From NCBI GenBank assembly GCA_041664945.1, contig JBAYJY010000001.1:27459-91458 (forward strand): a stretch of 64,000 nucleotides of DNA, read 5' to 3'. The stretch comes from JBAYJY01 sp041664945 (GTDB taxonomy: Bacteria; UBP15; UBA6099). Of this stretch, positions 35,419-44,859 are shown one piece after another. The position numbers were made by a program, and so were the translations under genes. Position 1 is the stretch's first letter. Each line of letters begins with the position of its first letter. Below the pieces are notes generated by a model, which was not told the origin of the DNA, ran no database searches, and saw only the letters and a program-made list of their open reading frames with translations.

Positions 35419-37185
35419 TTAAATCTCTCCCCCTAAAACAACGGTCGGGAAGACGTTTGTTTTATTCGCGAAGCGGACGGCGTCCTCTGGCGTTCCTCTG
35501 AAAAAATAAAATGTCCAGCTATGAACGCCGTTGGGCGGTTTGCGCATATCGAAGGAAATTGTCGGCTCGTCGAAACCGAAGCGCGGCGATACGTGAACGA
35601 TGTCTGTTTTCTTGATGATGAACAGATCGTCGTCGAGAGCGATGAGGCCGTTCGAGGCGGGGATATAAAACGACCCGGTTTCGGATTTGAAAGCGGAGGT
35701 TGGATATTTCACGTAGGCGTCTTCGAGCAAAGATGGCGAATAGATGAGGAAGTCCGTCTTGCGCGGGAAGATCAGGCGTGTGTTGTTTTTGAACCAGTTG
35801 GTTGTTTTGAATTTTACGTCGAGTTGCGTAATGTTGTCGCTTATTTTAAAGCAAGCATGGCTTTTTTTTTCTATGTCGCCGGTAAGTTTGTAATCGACGG
35901 GGCAGGCGGTTTCGGGGCGCTTTGATTCGGCGGGCGCGGCGAGGGTGAGTTCGCCGGAAGCGATGTTGACGGTAAGGGTTTTTGTTTTGAGCAGCTCTTT
36001 AGCGCGGTTCGCGATTTTTTCGGCGAGCGCATTCGCGCCGGCCGAATTTGTCTGGCTGTATTTGATCTCTACGGGCATGGGGGTCCAGCCGGTGGAGTCG
36101 CTGACCTCCGCCTGGCATTGCAGTCGCCAAGCTTCTGCGAGAACCGGTTCGAGATCGGCGGCGTCTTTTTCGAATCCGAAGTCGCGCAGATAATCGATTA
36201 TGATCTGGGCGGCGGCAAGTTTGTGTCGCACGCGGACGTTCGCCGTGAGAATCTCATTGTCGCGCTCAAACTGCGCACGGTAGTCGCCCATCCAGCGGAA
36301 AAGACTGTCGGTGTCTTTCGGCTGCCAGTCGCCGTCGAACATAGGTTCGAGCTGAGCGGGTTTCACGCCTGCCTCTTTCAGTTCAGCCACATAGTTAGCG
36401 ATCGTGCCGATTTTGTAACCCTGCGTTTCGAGGCCTTTGAGTTCATCCTCGTATTCTTTCATCTTTTCCGGTTTGTATTTAAAATAAATCGAGTAAGGAG
36501 TCGCCCTGCCGGTGGGGAGCAGTTCAGCGTCGTCCATGTAAGACCAAGCCGTATGCACCGAGGCTTCTCCTTCGTAATCGACGCCTTTAGCGCCGATTAC
36601 GACGTAAGTATTATTTAGCCTGTAGTAAGGCGCGGCATTTTTTTCGCCATGCGCGTAGCGGTAGAGATTTTTGGGCAGAACGAGCGTTTTGAAACCTTTG
36701 TCGGCCATGAAAGAGGCGAGCCCTTCGCCGAACTGGCCTTCCTGTGTAAATACGGTGGTCGACTGAATCAGGCCGTGTTTTTCGAACACCTTTTTATTTA
36801 TGCGGTCGCTCCAGTCGGTGTCGAGCCGTGGGTAGGCGAGGAAAAGCTGGTCGGCGTAATGGAAGCTGACGAGGTCGATCTGGCGGCGGTTGACCAGTGT
36901 TTTGAGTTTTTCGAAAATCGCCGGATAGCGTTTTGCGGTCTCTTCGATCATGTAGCCCTGCATCTCGACATCGACGCCCCAATCGGGATGCGCGAGGAAA
37001 AAATCGAGGACGGGATCGAGACTTTGAACGATGATTTTGTTTTCGATTTCGGTGTCGCCGGCGACATACTGAAGATTGTAGTGAAGGATGGCGAGCGCGT
37101 ATTTGATATCTTTGGATGAGGCGGGAGCGGCGAGAAAAGAGAGGGCCGCAGCGGTGAGAACGATTGCTGAAAAGAAACGTTTCAT
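35419..37185 (-). CDS. Exported GH57/GH38-like glycoside hydrolase or related barrel protein
   Basis: A 588-residue protein with a signal peptide (MKRFFSAIVLTAAALSFL, cleavage after PASS). The mature N-terminal half, with LAILHYNLQYVAGD, QGYMIEETAKRYP, LVSFHYADQLFLAYPRLD and VFTQEGQFGEGLASFM, resembles the seven-stranded barrel of GH57/GH38 enzymes, in which the Glu of TQEGQ would be the nucleophile. The C-terminal 250 residues form a beta-rich domain. GGAGG stands 6 bases before ATG 37185. It could act on polysaccharides in the periplasm; the catalytic residues should be confirmed by structure comparison. Confidence 0.5.
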   Translation of the reverse strand: MKRFFSAIVLTAAALSFLAAPASSKDIKYALAILHYNLQYVAGDTEIENKIIVQSLDPVLDFFLAHPDWGVDVEMQGYMIEETAKRYPAIFEKLKTLVNRRQIDLVSFHYADQLFLAYPRLDTDWSDRINKKVFEKHGLIQSTTVFTQEGQFGEGLASFMADKGFKTLVLPKNLYRYAHGEKNAAPYYRLNNTYVVIGAKGVDYEGEASVHTAWSYMDDAELLPTGRATPYSIYFKYKPEKMKEYEDELKGLETQGYKIGTIANYVAELKEAGVKPAQLEPMFDGDWQPKDTDSLFRWMGDYRAQFERDNEILTANVRVRHKLAAAQIIIDYLRDFGFEKDAADLEPVLAEAWRLQCQAEVSDSTGWTPMPVEIKYSQTNSAGANALAEKIANRAKELLKTKTLTVNIASGELTLAAPAESKRPETACPVDYKLTGDIEKKSHACFKISDNITQLDVKFKTTNWFKNNTRLIFPRKTDFLIYSPSLLEDAYVKYPTSAFKSETGSFYIPASNGLIALDDDLFIIKKTDIVHVSPRFGFDEPTISFDMRKPPNGVHSWTFYFFRGTPEDAVRFANKTNVFPTVVLGGEI

Positions 37186-37325
37186 GGCATACCTCCGAGA
37201 TTGCGCCGGCAACCGGGGCTGCGAAGCCCGGCGCGGGTGATTTTTATATTATCACAACGAGCGTCGAAGCGCTATAATTCCCGAATCATAACAAGCCCGC
37301 AGCCGGCGGCGAAGAGGGGAACTGC

Positions 37326-38123
37326 ATGAACTATCTGATTAAACACAAAGGGCAGAAGGGCCACATACCGGTTGTAAAACCGGGCGACGGCGGTCTTGGG
37401 TTGATTTCGTTCGACCTGTTGTTTTTTGAGCAGGGCATGGAATACGCGGAAGACACGGGCGGAAACGAAGTGTGCCTGGTGATAATCGGCGGCAAATGCT
37501 CGTTCGAGTCCGGCGGGCGGCGGTGGGAGAACGTCGGCGCGAGAGAGGATGTTTTTGCGGGCGCGGCGACGGCGCTTTTTGTGCCGCCCCAAAATTCGTT
37601 TCGCGTGGAAGCGACGGACGCGGCTCCCGTGGAGATCGCCGTTTTGCGGTGTCCGTCCGCGGCGTCAGGCGGCCCGGTTTTCATCCCGCCGGAGAAGGTC
37701 AAGATCGCAGAACGAGGCAAAGAAAACTGGACCCGTTTCGTGCATGACATAGTCGACAAAGATGTTCCGGCGGGGACGATGCTTGTCGGCGAGACGTTCA
37801 GCCCGTCTGGCAACTGGTCGTCGGCGCCGCCTCATTGCCACGATGTTGACGATCCGCCGCGGGAGACCAACCACGAGGAAATTTATTTCTTCAAGTGCAA
37901 GCCAACGCAGGGTTTTCAGGTGATTCGGTTATACACTGACGACAATTCTCTGAACGAGACCTACACCGTCGAGAACAACGATTCGGTGATTATCACCCGG
38001 GGGTATCACCCGGTGGCGGCGGCGCCGGGCTACCGTGGTTATTATCTATGGATTCTCGCCGGCAAAGAGCGGACGATCTGCCCGCGCGACGACCCGCGGC
38101 ACAAGTGGCTGAAAGACGCCTAA
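37326..38123 (+). CDS. iolB: 5-deoxy-glucuronate isomerase
   Basis: A 265-residue bicupin protein of the KduI/IolB family. VGETFSPSGNWSSAPPHCHD is the metal-binding motif of IolB, and ETNHEEIYFFK and DSVIITRGYHPVAAAPGY add the other ligands and active-site residues. The enzyme converts 5-deoxy-glucuronate in myo-inositol breakdown. GAGGGG stands 6 bases before the ATG; a TATAAT at 37273 may be its -10. It stands alone here, without iolC, iolD or iolG beside it. Confidence 0.88.
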   Translation: MNYLIKHKGQKGHIPVVKPGDGGLGLISFDLLFFEQGMEYAEDTGGNEVCLVIIGGKCSFESGGRRWENVGAREDVFAGAATALFVPPQNSFRVEATDAAPVEIAVLRCPSAASGGPVFIPPEKVKIAERGKENWTRFVHDIVDKDVPAGTMLVGETFSPSGNWSSAPPHCHDVDDPPRETNHEEIYFFKCKPTQGFQVIRLYTDDNSLNETYTVENNDSVIITRGYHPVAAAPGYRGYYLWILAGKERTICPRDDPRHKWLKDA

Positions 38124-38182
38124 AGTCTCTTTCCGGCGTCCGAAACCGGATTTTCAACTAAATTTTCATCTTAATTCTATAC

Positions 38183-38211
38183 TTGTGTTAGTTATTTTGT
38201 GTTATTATATC
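38183..38211 (+). promoter_or_regulatory. Possible sigma-70 promoter for the Glu/Pro-rich protein gene
   Basis: TTGTGT and TATATC are 17 bases apart in an AT-rich stretch about 80 bases before the gene at 38293. Confidence 0.45.
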
Positions 38212-38292
38212 TTGTCAATTGAGTAAATTGTGAGCCGGCGAGAGGCTGAGTTTAGCTTTTATTACGCCCGACCGGCGGAGCTGCGATAGGGA

Positions 38293-40533
38293 ATGGAATT
38301 ATTGCATAGATTTGAAGAGAGTCTGAACGCCTATAACCGGGCGTCCGGGTTGATGGATAAGGGCCGGCTTGAAGAAGCGGAGGCGCTGCTTCAGACCGCG
38401 CTGTCGCTCTATCCGCGCGAAGCGCTGATGGACGGCGATATGGACATAGATCCGGATATAAAAGATTCCTTCGAAACGTTATTTGGAAATATTCGGGACA
38501 GACTTGAGACGATCGCGGCGCTGAAAGGCGGACCGAGACTCGGTTCTCCGTTTGTGACAAGCCTGCGGGAACTTGTCGCGCGCAACGTGGCGAAAAAGCG
38601 GGAAACACTCGCCGAAGAACCGCTGCCGGAATTCACTTCGTTTGAATCGGAGCAGGGCGAATCATCCGATCATTATTACGAGGATACAGAAAAAGAAGCT
38701 GCAATCTCCGAGCCGGAAACGCCGGCGGCGGCTGAACACGAAAAAGCCCCGGAGCATTTTGAGCCGCTCGTGGAATATAGCGAGGAAGAATTTCCTGATA
38801 TTTCGGAAGTCGCGCCCGAAAAAGAAGAGTTTCCTGACATAGAGGCCGACTTCAGCGAAGCTGTCGCTGGCGCGGTAGAAAAAACAACGGCAGCCGTGAA
38901 GCATGTTATTGAGCCGGAAGTTGAAGAATCGGCGTCTGGGCGGGTGGAATTCGAAGAGTCCGCACAGTCGGACGCCGGAGCTCTTGAAGAAGCGATCGAA
39001 TCCGCACTGACAATTGAAGAAGAAAAAGAGCCTGCGGCTCCCTCCGCGGAACTTGAAGAATATCAAGCCGGCAAACAAGAGGAAGAAGAGCATTCTGGAG
39101 AGCGGCAACCGCCTGTAGAGCCTGAGTTGTCGGATGAAGAGGTGATCAGGAAAGTCAGCGATCTCGCGGACCACATCGCTGATTCGCTTAGGACGACGCC
39201 GAAGGAGCAAGAGGATGATTTCCCGGCGCCGCCTGTTGATATCCAGCTTGAGCAGCCGATCGAAGAGTCGCCCGCGCCGCCGCCAGTGGTTATCACGGAG
39301 GAGCCGCCGGCGGAAGAACCGCCAGATGCGGAGGCAGTCGCGGAAACGCATTCCGAGCATGATGAAGAGTCCTCGGCGGCGCAACCCGAACAGTCAACTG
39401 AGGAGGAGCCGACGGAAGCCATGCCAACTGAAAAGCAGCCTGGAAAGCAAAATCCGTTCAAGACGGTCGCATCAAAAATCAGTTCCATTTTCGCAAAAAA
39501 GAAAAAAGAAAATGAAACGCCGGCCGCCGAACCTGCGGCTGAGCCTGAGATTTTAGAACAACCGGCGGAAGCGGTTGAGCTGGTTGTTGAGCCCGAACCT
39601 GAGGAGCCGGCGCCTGAACCGGAGCCCGCAAACGAGGAAGAGGAAGATGAAGAGGCGCTGCTCAGCGCCGACGAGATGAAGGCGCTTAAGGCGAAGTCAC
39701 AGAAGAAGCCGATAATAACGGTGGAAGCGACGGTGGATTTCTCAGGCGTCTTCGGAACGATAATAATTGTGATCATGTTCGGCGTGGGGATATACCTGTT
39801 CGCTCAGAATTATTTATCCACTACAGCGATGGATACGGCGTATAAACGCACTGAGGAAGCCGCGAAACAAAAGATTACCGGCATGGACGAATTGTTGGCC
39901 GGCGCGCAGACCTACAAGGAATTTTTGTCCGACTCCGCCAATGTTAACGACACGATGCCGTTTATTGTCGCCGGCTGGGGGGCTTCCCTGCAAAATGATA
40001 AGAACGGCCGCGCTGATGCGGCTGAGATGATATGGATTTTCAAAAAACAGGGTTTGAAATCGGAGTTGCTGGACGAAGAAGCGGCCGGCTCGCTGATGGC
40101 GGCGATGAATGTTCGGATAGAAACGGGAAGGCCGGAGATTGCCTGTGAGCAGTTCAGTATGGCGGCAAACCTTCTCGCTGAAAACAGTCTGCCAGCCGCT
40201 CAACGCCGTCTCTACGGAATGAGACTCGCAAAGATCGGATATGCGTTATCGGGGAAAGAAGCGCCCAAGACGCCGAAGGACGCGAAAGCGGCGCGCGAGG
40301 TTTTGGTGAAGATGGCAGCAATGAAAGAATATCTGCCGGCAAGCGAAAACGCTGTTATACAGAGAAAAGCGCTCGGCGCCTCGGCTCAGGCGGTGTTGGA
40401 AGGCCGGACGGCGTTAAAGAACGGCGACCTTGAGCAGGCGAAATCACTGGCGGCGCAGGCACTGCGGCTGAACCCGGAATCGCGGGACGCCGCAGAGCTG
40501 ATTAAAAGCATGAAAGAGGATGTGAAAAAATAA
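38293..40533 (+). CDS. Glu/Pro-rich membrane protein with terminal TPR-like helices
   Basis: A 746-residue protein, no family recognised. Residues 8-42 (YNRASGLMDKGRLEEAEALL and following) look like a TPR. Residues about 105-450 are a very acidic Glu/Pro/Ala-rich disordered region. A basic patch (SIFAKKKKEN) is near 395, and a single membrane helix (VFGTIIIVIMFGVGIYLFAQ) lies at about 485-505. The C-terminal 240 residues are helical, ending in another TPR-like unit (LKNGDLEQAKSLAAQALRLN). A cytoplasmic acidic arm, one span and a periplasmic helical domain seem likely. The 79-residue gene follows by 2 bases, so they form an operon. Confidence 0.65.
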   Translation: MELLHRFEESLNAYNRASGLMDKGRLEEAEALLQTALSLYPREALMDGDMDIDPDIKDSFETLFGNIRDRLETIAALKGGPRLGSPFVTSLRELVARNVAKKRETLAEEPLPEFTSFESEQGESSDHYYEDTEKEAAISEPETPAAAEHEKAPEHFEPLVEYSEEEFPDISEVAPEKEEFPDIEADFSEAVAGAVEKTTAAVKHVIEPEVEESASGRVEFEESAQSDAGALEEAIESALTIEEEKEPAAPSAELEEYQAGKQEEEEHSGERQPPVEPELSDEEVIRKVSDLADHIADSLRTTPKEQEDDFPAPPVDIQLEQPIEESPAPPPVVITEEPPAEEPPDAEAVAETHSEHDEESSAAQPEQSTEEEPTEAMPTEKQPGKQNPFKTVASKISSIFAKKKKENETPAAEPAAEPEILEQPAEAVELVVEPEPEEPAPEPEPANEEEEDEEALLSADEMKALKAKSQKKPIITVEATVDFSGVFGTIIIVIMFGVGIYLFAQNYLSTTAMDTAYKRTEEAAKQKITGMDELLAGAQTYKEFLSDSANVNDTMPFIVAGWGASLQNDKNGRADAAEMIWIFKKQGLKSELLDEEAAGSLMAAMNVRIETGRPEIACEQFSMAANLLAENSLPAAQRRLYGMRLAKIGYALSGKEAPKTPKDAKAAREVLVKMAAMKEYLPASENAVIQRKALGASAQAVLEGRTALKNGDLEQAKSLAAQALRLNPESRDAAELIKSMKEDVKK

Positions 40534-40535
40534 TC

Positions 40536-40775
40536 ATGTCGGAAATAGAACAGATAATCGAAGGGACGGGCGGATACGATTACCTCATTCGTTCGATCTC
40601 TATTGTAACACTGCTTTACGAGCGTGGAATCCTCAAAGAACTGCTGGAAGAGGGAAGGCTGAGCGAAGAGGATATTGACCTTCGCGCGTCGCTGTTGCGG
40701 CAGCGTTATCCGGAAGTCGTGCAGTCGGCGCCGGAACCCGAGGAAGAACCCGAAGAATTGGAAGAGTTTGAATAA
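40536..40775 (+). CDS. Small acidic protein
   Basis: 79 residues, family not recognised. A helical N-terminal part (YDYLIRSISIVTLLYERGIL, EDIDLRASLLRQRYPEVV) is followed by an almost pure Glu/Pro tail. The start lies 2 bases after the stop of the Glu/Pro-rich membrane protein, and both share acidic composition, so they probably act together. Confidence 0.55.
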   Translation: MSEIEQIIEGTGGYDYLIRSISIVTLLYERGILKELLEEGRLSEEDIDLRASLLRQRYPEVVQSAPEPEEEPEELEEFE

Positions 40776-40858
40776 CTGAACCGCCCGCGCCCAGCGTCGG
40801 GCAGGCTCAAGAAATAGAAAAGCAAACGGCCGGAAGGCGATAAGAAAGGAGTTTTAAG

Positions 40859-42151
40859 ATGGCTCAGAGGAAGTTCATGCTTAGCGAAAAAGAGATTCCG
40901 AAAAGTTGGTACAACATCATGCCGGATCTGCCGCGGCCGATGGACCCGCCGCTACATCCGGGGACGCGCGAGCCGATTGGACCGGATGCGTTGGCTCCGA
41001 TATTCCCGATGGGGCTCATCATGCAGGAAGTCAGCGCGGACCGCTGGATTACGATCCCGGATGAAGTGATGGACATATATTCACTGTGGCGCCCGACACC
41101 GCTGTACCGCGCGCTGAACCTCGAAAAGGCGCTCAAAACAAACGCTAAAATTTATTACAAATATGAAGGCGTCAGCCCGGCAGGCAGCCACAAGCCGAAC
41201 ACCGCAGTGGCGCAAGCTTACTATAACAAAAAAGAAGGCGTAAAACGCATCTCGACCGAGACCGGCGCCGGCCAGTGGGGTTGCGCGCTCAGTTTCGCAT
41301 GCAAGCTCTTCGACATCGAGTGCATGGTATACATGGTAAAAGTCAGCTTCGAGCAGAAGCCATACCGCAAGTCGCTGATACAGTCTTGGGGCGCGAAAGT
41401 TATTCCGAGCCCAAGCACGACTACGAACGCCGGGCGGGCTGTTCTCGCCAAGGATCCGGACTCGACAGGAAGCCTCGGCATCGCGATAAGCGAGGCAGTG
41501 GAAGACGCGGTCGGCCGCGAGGACACGAAGTACGCGCTCGGAAGCGTTCTGAACCACGTGTGTTTGCACCAGACGGTGATCGGACAGGAATGCCAGGCGC
41601 AGTTCGCGCTGACCGGCGACTATCCGGACATCGTTGTCGGCTGCCACGGCGGCGGAAGCAACTTCGCCGGCCTGACCTTCCCGTTCGTTCGCGAAAAGAT
41701 GGAAGGAAAGAATATCAGGTTAATCGCGGCGGAACCGAAATCATGTCCGTCGCTTACAGAGGGCAAATACGAATATGATATTGGCGATGTGGCCGGTTTC
41801 ACGCCGCTGATGAGGATGTACACACTCGGCCACGATTTCGTGCCGCCGTCCATTCACGCCGGTGGACTGCGCTATCACGGCGCTTCGCCGCTCGTCAGCC
41901 TTCTATTGAATGAGGGGTTGATTGAAGCGGTCGCGTACGAACAGAAAACCATATTCGAATCCGCCGTGCTATTCGCGAGAACTGAAGGAATTGTCCCGGC
42001 GCCGGAATCGGCGCATGCGATCCACGGCGCGATCGCCGAAGCGCTAAAGTGCAACGAGAGCGGGGACTCGAAAACGATTCTGTTCGGGCTGAGCGGCCAC
42101 GGACATTTCGACATGGGTTCCTATGACGCGTTTTTTGAAGGGAAAATGTAA
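40859..42151 (+). CDS. trpB2: Tryptophan synthase beta-like protein TrpB2
   Basis: A 430-residue fold-type II PLP enzyme. [13 protein letters not shown] and [20 protein letters not shown] hold the PLP lysine (SHKPN), TETGAGQWG is the catalytic loop, and [12 protein letters not shown] binds the phosphate. The extended N-terminus ([16 protein letters not shown]) and length mark the TrpB2 group, which works without TrpA and can use indole or phosphoserine. AGGAG stands 7-8 bases before the ATG. No trp operon gene is near, which is usual for TrpB2. Confidence 0.9.
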   Translation: MAQRKFMLSEKEIPKSWYNIMPDLPRPMDPPLHPGTREPIGPDALAPIFPMGLIMQEVSADRWITIPDEVMDIYSLWRPTPLYRALNLEKALKTNAKIYYKYEGVSPAGSHKPNTAVAQAYYNKKEGVKRISTETGAGQWGCALSFACKLFDIECMVYMVKVSFEQKPYRKSLIQSWGAKVIPSPSTTTNAGRAVLAKDPDSTGSLGIAISEAVEDAVGREDTKYALGSVLNHVCLHQTVIGQECQAQFALTGDYPDIVVGCHGGGSNFAGLTFPFVREKMEGKNIRLIAAEPKSCPSLTEGKYEYDIGDVAGFTPLMRMYTLGHDFVPPSIHAGGLRYHGASPLVSLLLNEGLIEAVAYEQKTIFESAVLFARTEGIVPAPESAHAIHGAIAEALKCNESGDSKTILFGLSGHGHFDMGSYDAFFEGKM

Positions 42152-42226
42152 CCGGGTCGGCGGTCCGCCGCGAATGGCGCCGCGGACTTGATTTTGCAGT
42201 CCGATTCGTTCAAAATTTTTTGAAGA

Positions 42227-42251
42227 GCGCCCGGACAAACCGTCCGGGCGC
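42227..42251. other. Perfect 10-bp GC hairpin between trpB2 and the HNH gene
   Basis: GCGCCCGGAC and GTCCGGGCGC pair around a 5-base AAACC loop. There is no T run behind it on the plus strand, so it is not a standard terminator; on the minus strand it is followed by a weak AT stretch. It may stop or stabilise the trpB2 transcript. Confidence 0.5.
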
Positions 42252-42290
42252 CGCAAACCGTGTGGCTTCGTCACCGAAGGCGTCGCAGTT

Positions 42291-42806
42291 ATGAACGTGC
42301 TCGTTCTAAACGCAAGCTATGAAGTGTTGAACATCACGGGATGGCAGCGGGCCATCTGCCTGATATTTTCGGGCAAGGCGGAAGTGCTCGAAGAAAGCGA
42401 CCGTGTCGTATGTTCGACTTCTTTGGAATTTCCAATGCCTTCCGTCATAAGGATGAATTACTACATTAAGAAACCGCGACTGAGCGTTCCCTTCTCGCGA
42501 AACAATATTTTCATGAGGGACCGCTACACCTGCCAGTACTGCGGGCGGACGCGCAAGAGTTACGACCTGACGCTGGACCATGTGGTTCCGCGCTCACACG
42601 GCGGCGACACCTGTTGGGAGAATCTCGTCTCGGCATGCCGCCGCTGCAACATAAAGAAAGGCAGCAGAACGCCCGAAATGGCCGGAATGAAGCTTTTCAA
42701 GACGCCGCGGGCGCCCCAGTTCACTCCTTCCATTCAGGGCAGTTACAGAAATGAATGGGAAAAATATATTCCCTACACAGTGGCCCTGCCCGAAGAGGTC
42801 CACTGA
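42291..42806 (+). CDS. HNH endonuclease family protein
   Basis: 171 residues. The C-terminal half has the HNH zinc finger: YTCQYCGRTRKSYDLTLDHV, then RSHGGDTCWENLV and ACRRCNIKKGSRTP (cysteine pairs, central LDHVVPRS, WENLV asparagine). The N-terminal part (VLVLNASYEVLNITGWQRAI) is the usual leader of stand-alone bacterial HNH proteins of unknown target. GAAGG precedes the ATG by about 9 bases. No restriction-modification or phage gene lies beside it, so a housekeeping role is as likely as defence. Confidence 0.85.
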   Translation: MNVLVLNASYEVLNITGWQRAICLIFSGKAEVLEESDRVVCSTSLEFPMPSVIRMNYYIKKPRLSVPFSRNNIFMRDRYTCQYCGRTRKSYDLTLDHVVPRSHGGDTCWENLVSACRRCNIKKGSRTPEMAGMKLFKTPRAPQFTPSIQGSYRNEWEKYIPYTVALPEEVH

Positions 42807-42842
42807 CTCGTTTCCAGCCGCGCGCTCCGCTTTGTGCCTTCT

Positions 42843-43493
42843 ATGAAAATCGAGATTGTTAATTACGAACCCAAATACCGGGACGACATCCGGAAAATCG
42901 TCTATTACACCGGCTTCGGCGGCGAGTCCGTGGAGCCGTTCTACGACGATCTCGAATCGTTCGCCGATATGAATTCGCTCTATTACACCGACTGCGACGA
43001 CCGGCACAACTACATGGCGCTCGTCGACGGCGAGACGGCCGGCTACCTGCTCGGCTGTCCGGACACGGGCGCTTACATCAGGCGGATGCAGACGGAAGTC
43101 GGCCCGTTGATGATTCGAAAGTTGCTTTCGGGCGAATACAAGGTCAGCCCGCTCGTCATGAAGTTCACTCTGAAGACAATCGCCGCCGCGCTCCGAGGCG
43201 AGTTCGCTTCTGCGCCGCTCGATCTTTACCCGGCGCATCTGCACATCGATTTCTACGAACAGTACCGGCGCATCGGCATCGGCTCGAAGATCATGAACGT
43301 TTACTTCGAATATCTGCGCAGCCTCGGAATCAGCGGCGTGCATCTCGGCACGTCCTCGTTCCACCGCTCCGCGCTGCCTTTCTATGAGAAATTGGGATTT
43401 CAAATGCACAGGAAATCGCGCGTGACGGATCACATGTATAAAAAGGCGACGCAGGAGGACATGTACAGCATCACGTATGTGAAGAAACTGTAG
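42843..43493 (+). CDS. GNAT family N-acetyltransferase
   Basis: About 216 residues. The acetyl-CoA binding motif A is visible as HLHIDFYEQYRRIGIGSKIM, followed by LGTSSFHRSALPFYEKLGF (motif B). The length and the middle insert (EVGPLMIRKLLSGEYKVSPL) are above the family minimum. A GTG three codons upstream is possible; no clear ribosome site is seen for either. It precedes gcvPA by 31 bases in the same direction. Substrate unknown. Confidence 0.75.
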   Translation: MKIEIVNYEPKYRDDIRKIVYYTGFGGESVEPFYDDLESFADMNSLYYTDCDDRHNYMALVDGETAGYLLGCPDTGAYIRRMQTEVGPLMIRKLLSGEYKVSPLVMKFTLKTIAAALRGEFASAPLDLYPAHLHIDFYEQYRRIGIGSKIMNVYFEYLRSLGISGVHLGTSSFHRSALPFYEKLGFQMHRKSRVTDHMYKKATQEDMYSITYVKKL

Positions 43494-43524
43494 AAGGCGA
43501 CAAATTTTATTAAAGGATAAAGAC

Positions 43525-44859
43525 ATGCCATACATTCCACACACGGACGCGGAGCGCAAGGAGATGCTCGGCTCGCTGGGGCTCGATTCGATCGACGGTC
43601 TATTCGACTACATCCCCAAATCGCTCGCGCCCAAATCGTTTGATTTGCCGAAAGGCAAATCTGAGTTTGAGGTTCAGCGGCGGCTGCAGGCGCTCGCCGC
43701 GAAGAACGCCACTGAACTGGTCTGTTTCGTCGGCGGCGGGTTCTACGACCATTACGTGCCGGCCGCGGTGGACGCTATCGTCTCGCGCAGCGAGTTCTAC
43801 ACCGCGTACACGCCCTACCAGCCGGAAATATCGCAGGGCACTCTGCAGGCGATCTATGAGTACCAGACCGCGATCTGCCGGCTCACGGGCATGGAAGTCG
43901 CCAACGCGTCGCTTTATGACGGCGGCACCGCGCTCTATGAGGCTTCGATGATGGCGGTGCGCTCCACGGGCCGCCGCAAGATAGTAGTCTGTCAGGGCGT
44001 TAGCCCCATCTATCGCGTCATGCTCGCTTCCTACACCACGAACCTGCACTTGCAGTTCGTCGAGATTCCGGTCGACGGCGGCCTGATCGACCGCAAGAAG
44101 ATGAAGGCGGCGATCGATTCCGACACTGCCGCGGTCATCGTGCAGAATCCGAATTTCTTCGGATGCGTGGACGATTTCACTGATGTGTCCGAGGCGGCTC
44201 ATGCAGCCGGCGCGCTCGTTGTCTGCTCGGCTTATCCGCTTTCGCTCGGCCTCATCAAGCCGCCAGGCGATATGAACGCAGATATCGTCACCGGCGAAGG
44301 CCAGAGCCTCGGACTTCCGCTTTCATTCGGCGGTCCCTATCTCGGATTCATGGCTACGAAGATGAATCAGGTCCGTAAGATGCCCGGCCGCATCGTCGGC
44401 GCGACGACTGACACCGAAGGCCGTCGCGGTTTCGTTCTCACCCTCCAGACGCGCGAGCAGCATATACGCCGCGACAAGGCCACGAGCAATATCTGCTCCA
44501 ACGAGGCGCTCTGCGCTCTTTCCGCGCTTGTTTACATGTCGCTGCTCGGCAAGGAAGGCCTGCGCGATGTCGCCGGCCTGTGCGCCGAAAAGGCTGCATA
44601 CATGCGCAAACGCTTCTCCGAAATTCCCGGCGTCTCTATTAAATATCCGGCGCCGGTTTTCAACGAGTTCACTATCGAACTCCCGTGCGACGCCGGCGCA
44701 GTCATCGGCATGCTGATCGAAAAAGGTTTCGCCGCCGGTTTCCCGCTCGGCCGCTATTACAAGGGCATGGAGAATTCGATGCTCGTCGCTGTAACCGAAA
44801 AAAGGACAAAAGAAGAGATCGGCCGCCTCGCCGAAGCTCTCGAGGAGGCTCTGTCATGA
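43525..44859 (+). CDS. gcvPA: Glycine dehydrogenase (decarboxylating) subunit 1
   Basis: A 444-residue first half of the split P-protein of the glycine cleavage system. [20 protein letters not shown] is a typical start, with [36 protein letters not shown] and [24 protein letters not shown] [15 protein letters not shown] motifs. It pairs with subunit 2 to decarboxylate glycine and load aminomethyl on H-protein. AAGGA precedes the ATG. Its stop overlaps the gcvPB start (ATGA). gcvT and gcvH are not in the window. Confidence 0.95.
   Translation: MPYIPHTDAERKEMLGSLGLDSIDGLFDYIPKSLAPKSFDLPKGKSEFEVQRRLQALAAKNATELVCFVGGGFYDHYVPAAVDAIVSRSEFYTAYTPYQPEISQGTLQAIYEYQTAICRLTGMEVANASLYDGGTALYEASMMAVRSTGRRKIVVCQGVSPIYRVMLASYTTNLHLQFVEIPVDGGLIDRKKMKAAIDSDTAAVIVQNPNFFGCVDDFTDVSEAAHAAGALVVCSAYPLSLGLIKPPGDMNADIVTGEGQSLGLPLSFGGPYLGFMATKMNQVRKMPGRIVGATTDTEGRRGFVLTLQTREQHIRRDKATSNICSNEALCALSALVYMSLLGKEGLRDVAGLCAEKAAYMRKRFSEIPGVSIKYPAPVFNEFTIELPCDAGAVIGMLIEKGFAAGFPLGRYYKGMENSMLVAVTEKRTKEEIGRLAEALEEALS

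Noticed and set aside
42291..42806. HNH gene as part of a restriction or homing system
   Set aside because: No methyltransferase, intron or phage gene adjoins it; stand-alone HNH proteins of this type are common housekeeping neighbours.
44685..44855. Longer N-terminus of gcvPB
   Set aside because: It would lie within gcvPA and be Arg-rich; the ATG overlapping the gcvPA stop is the normal coupled start.
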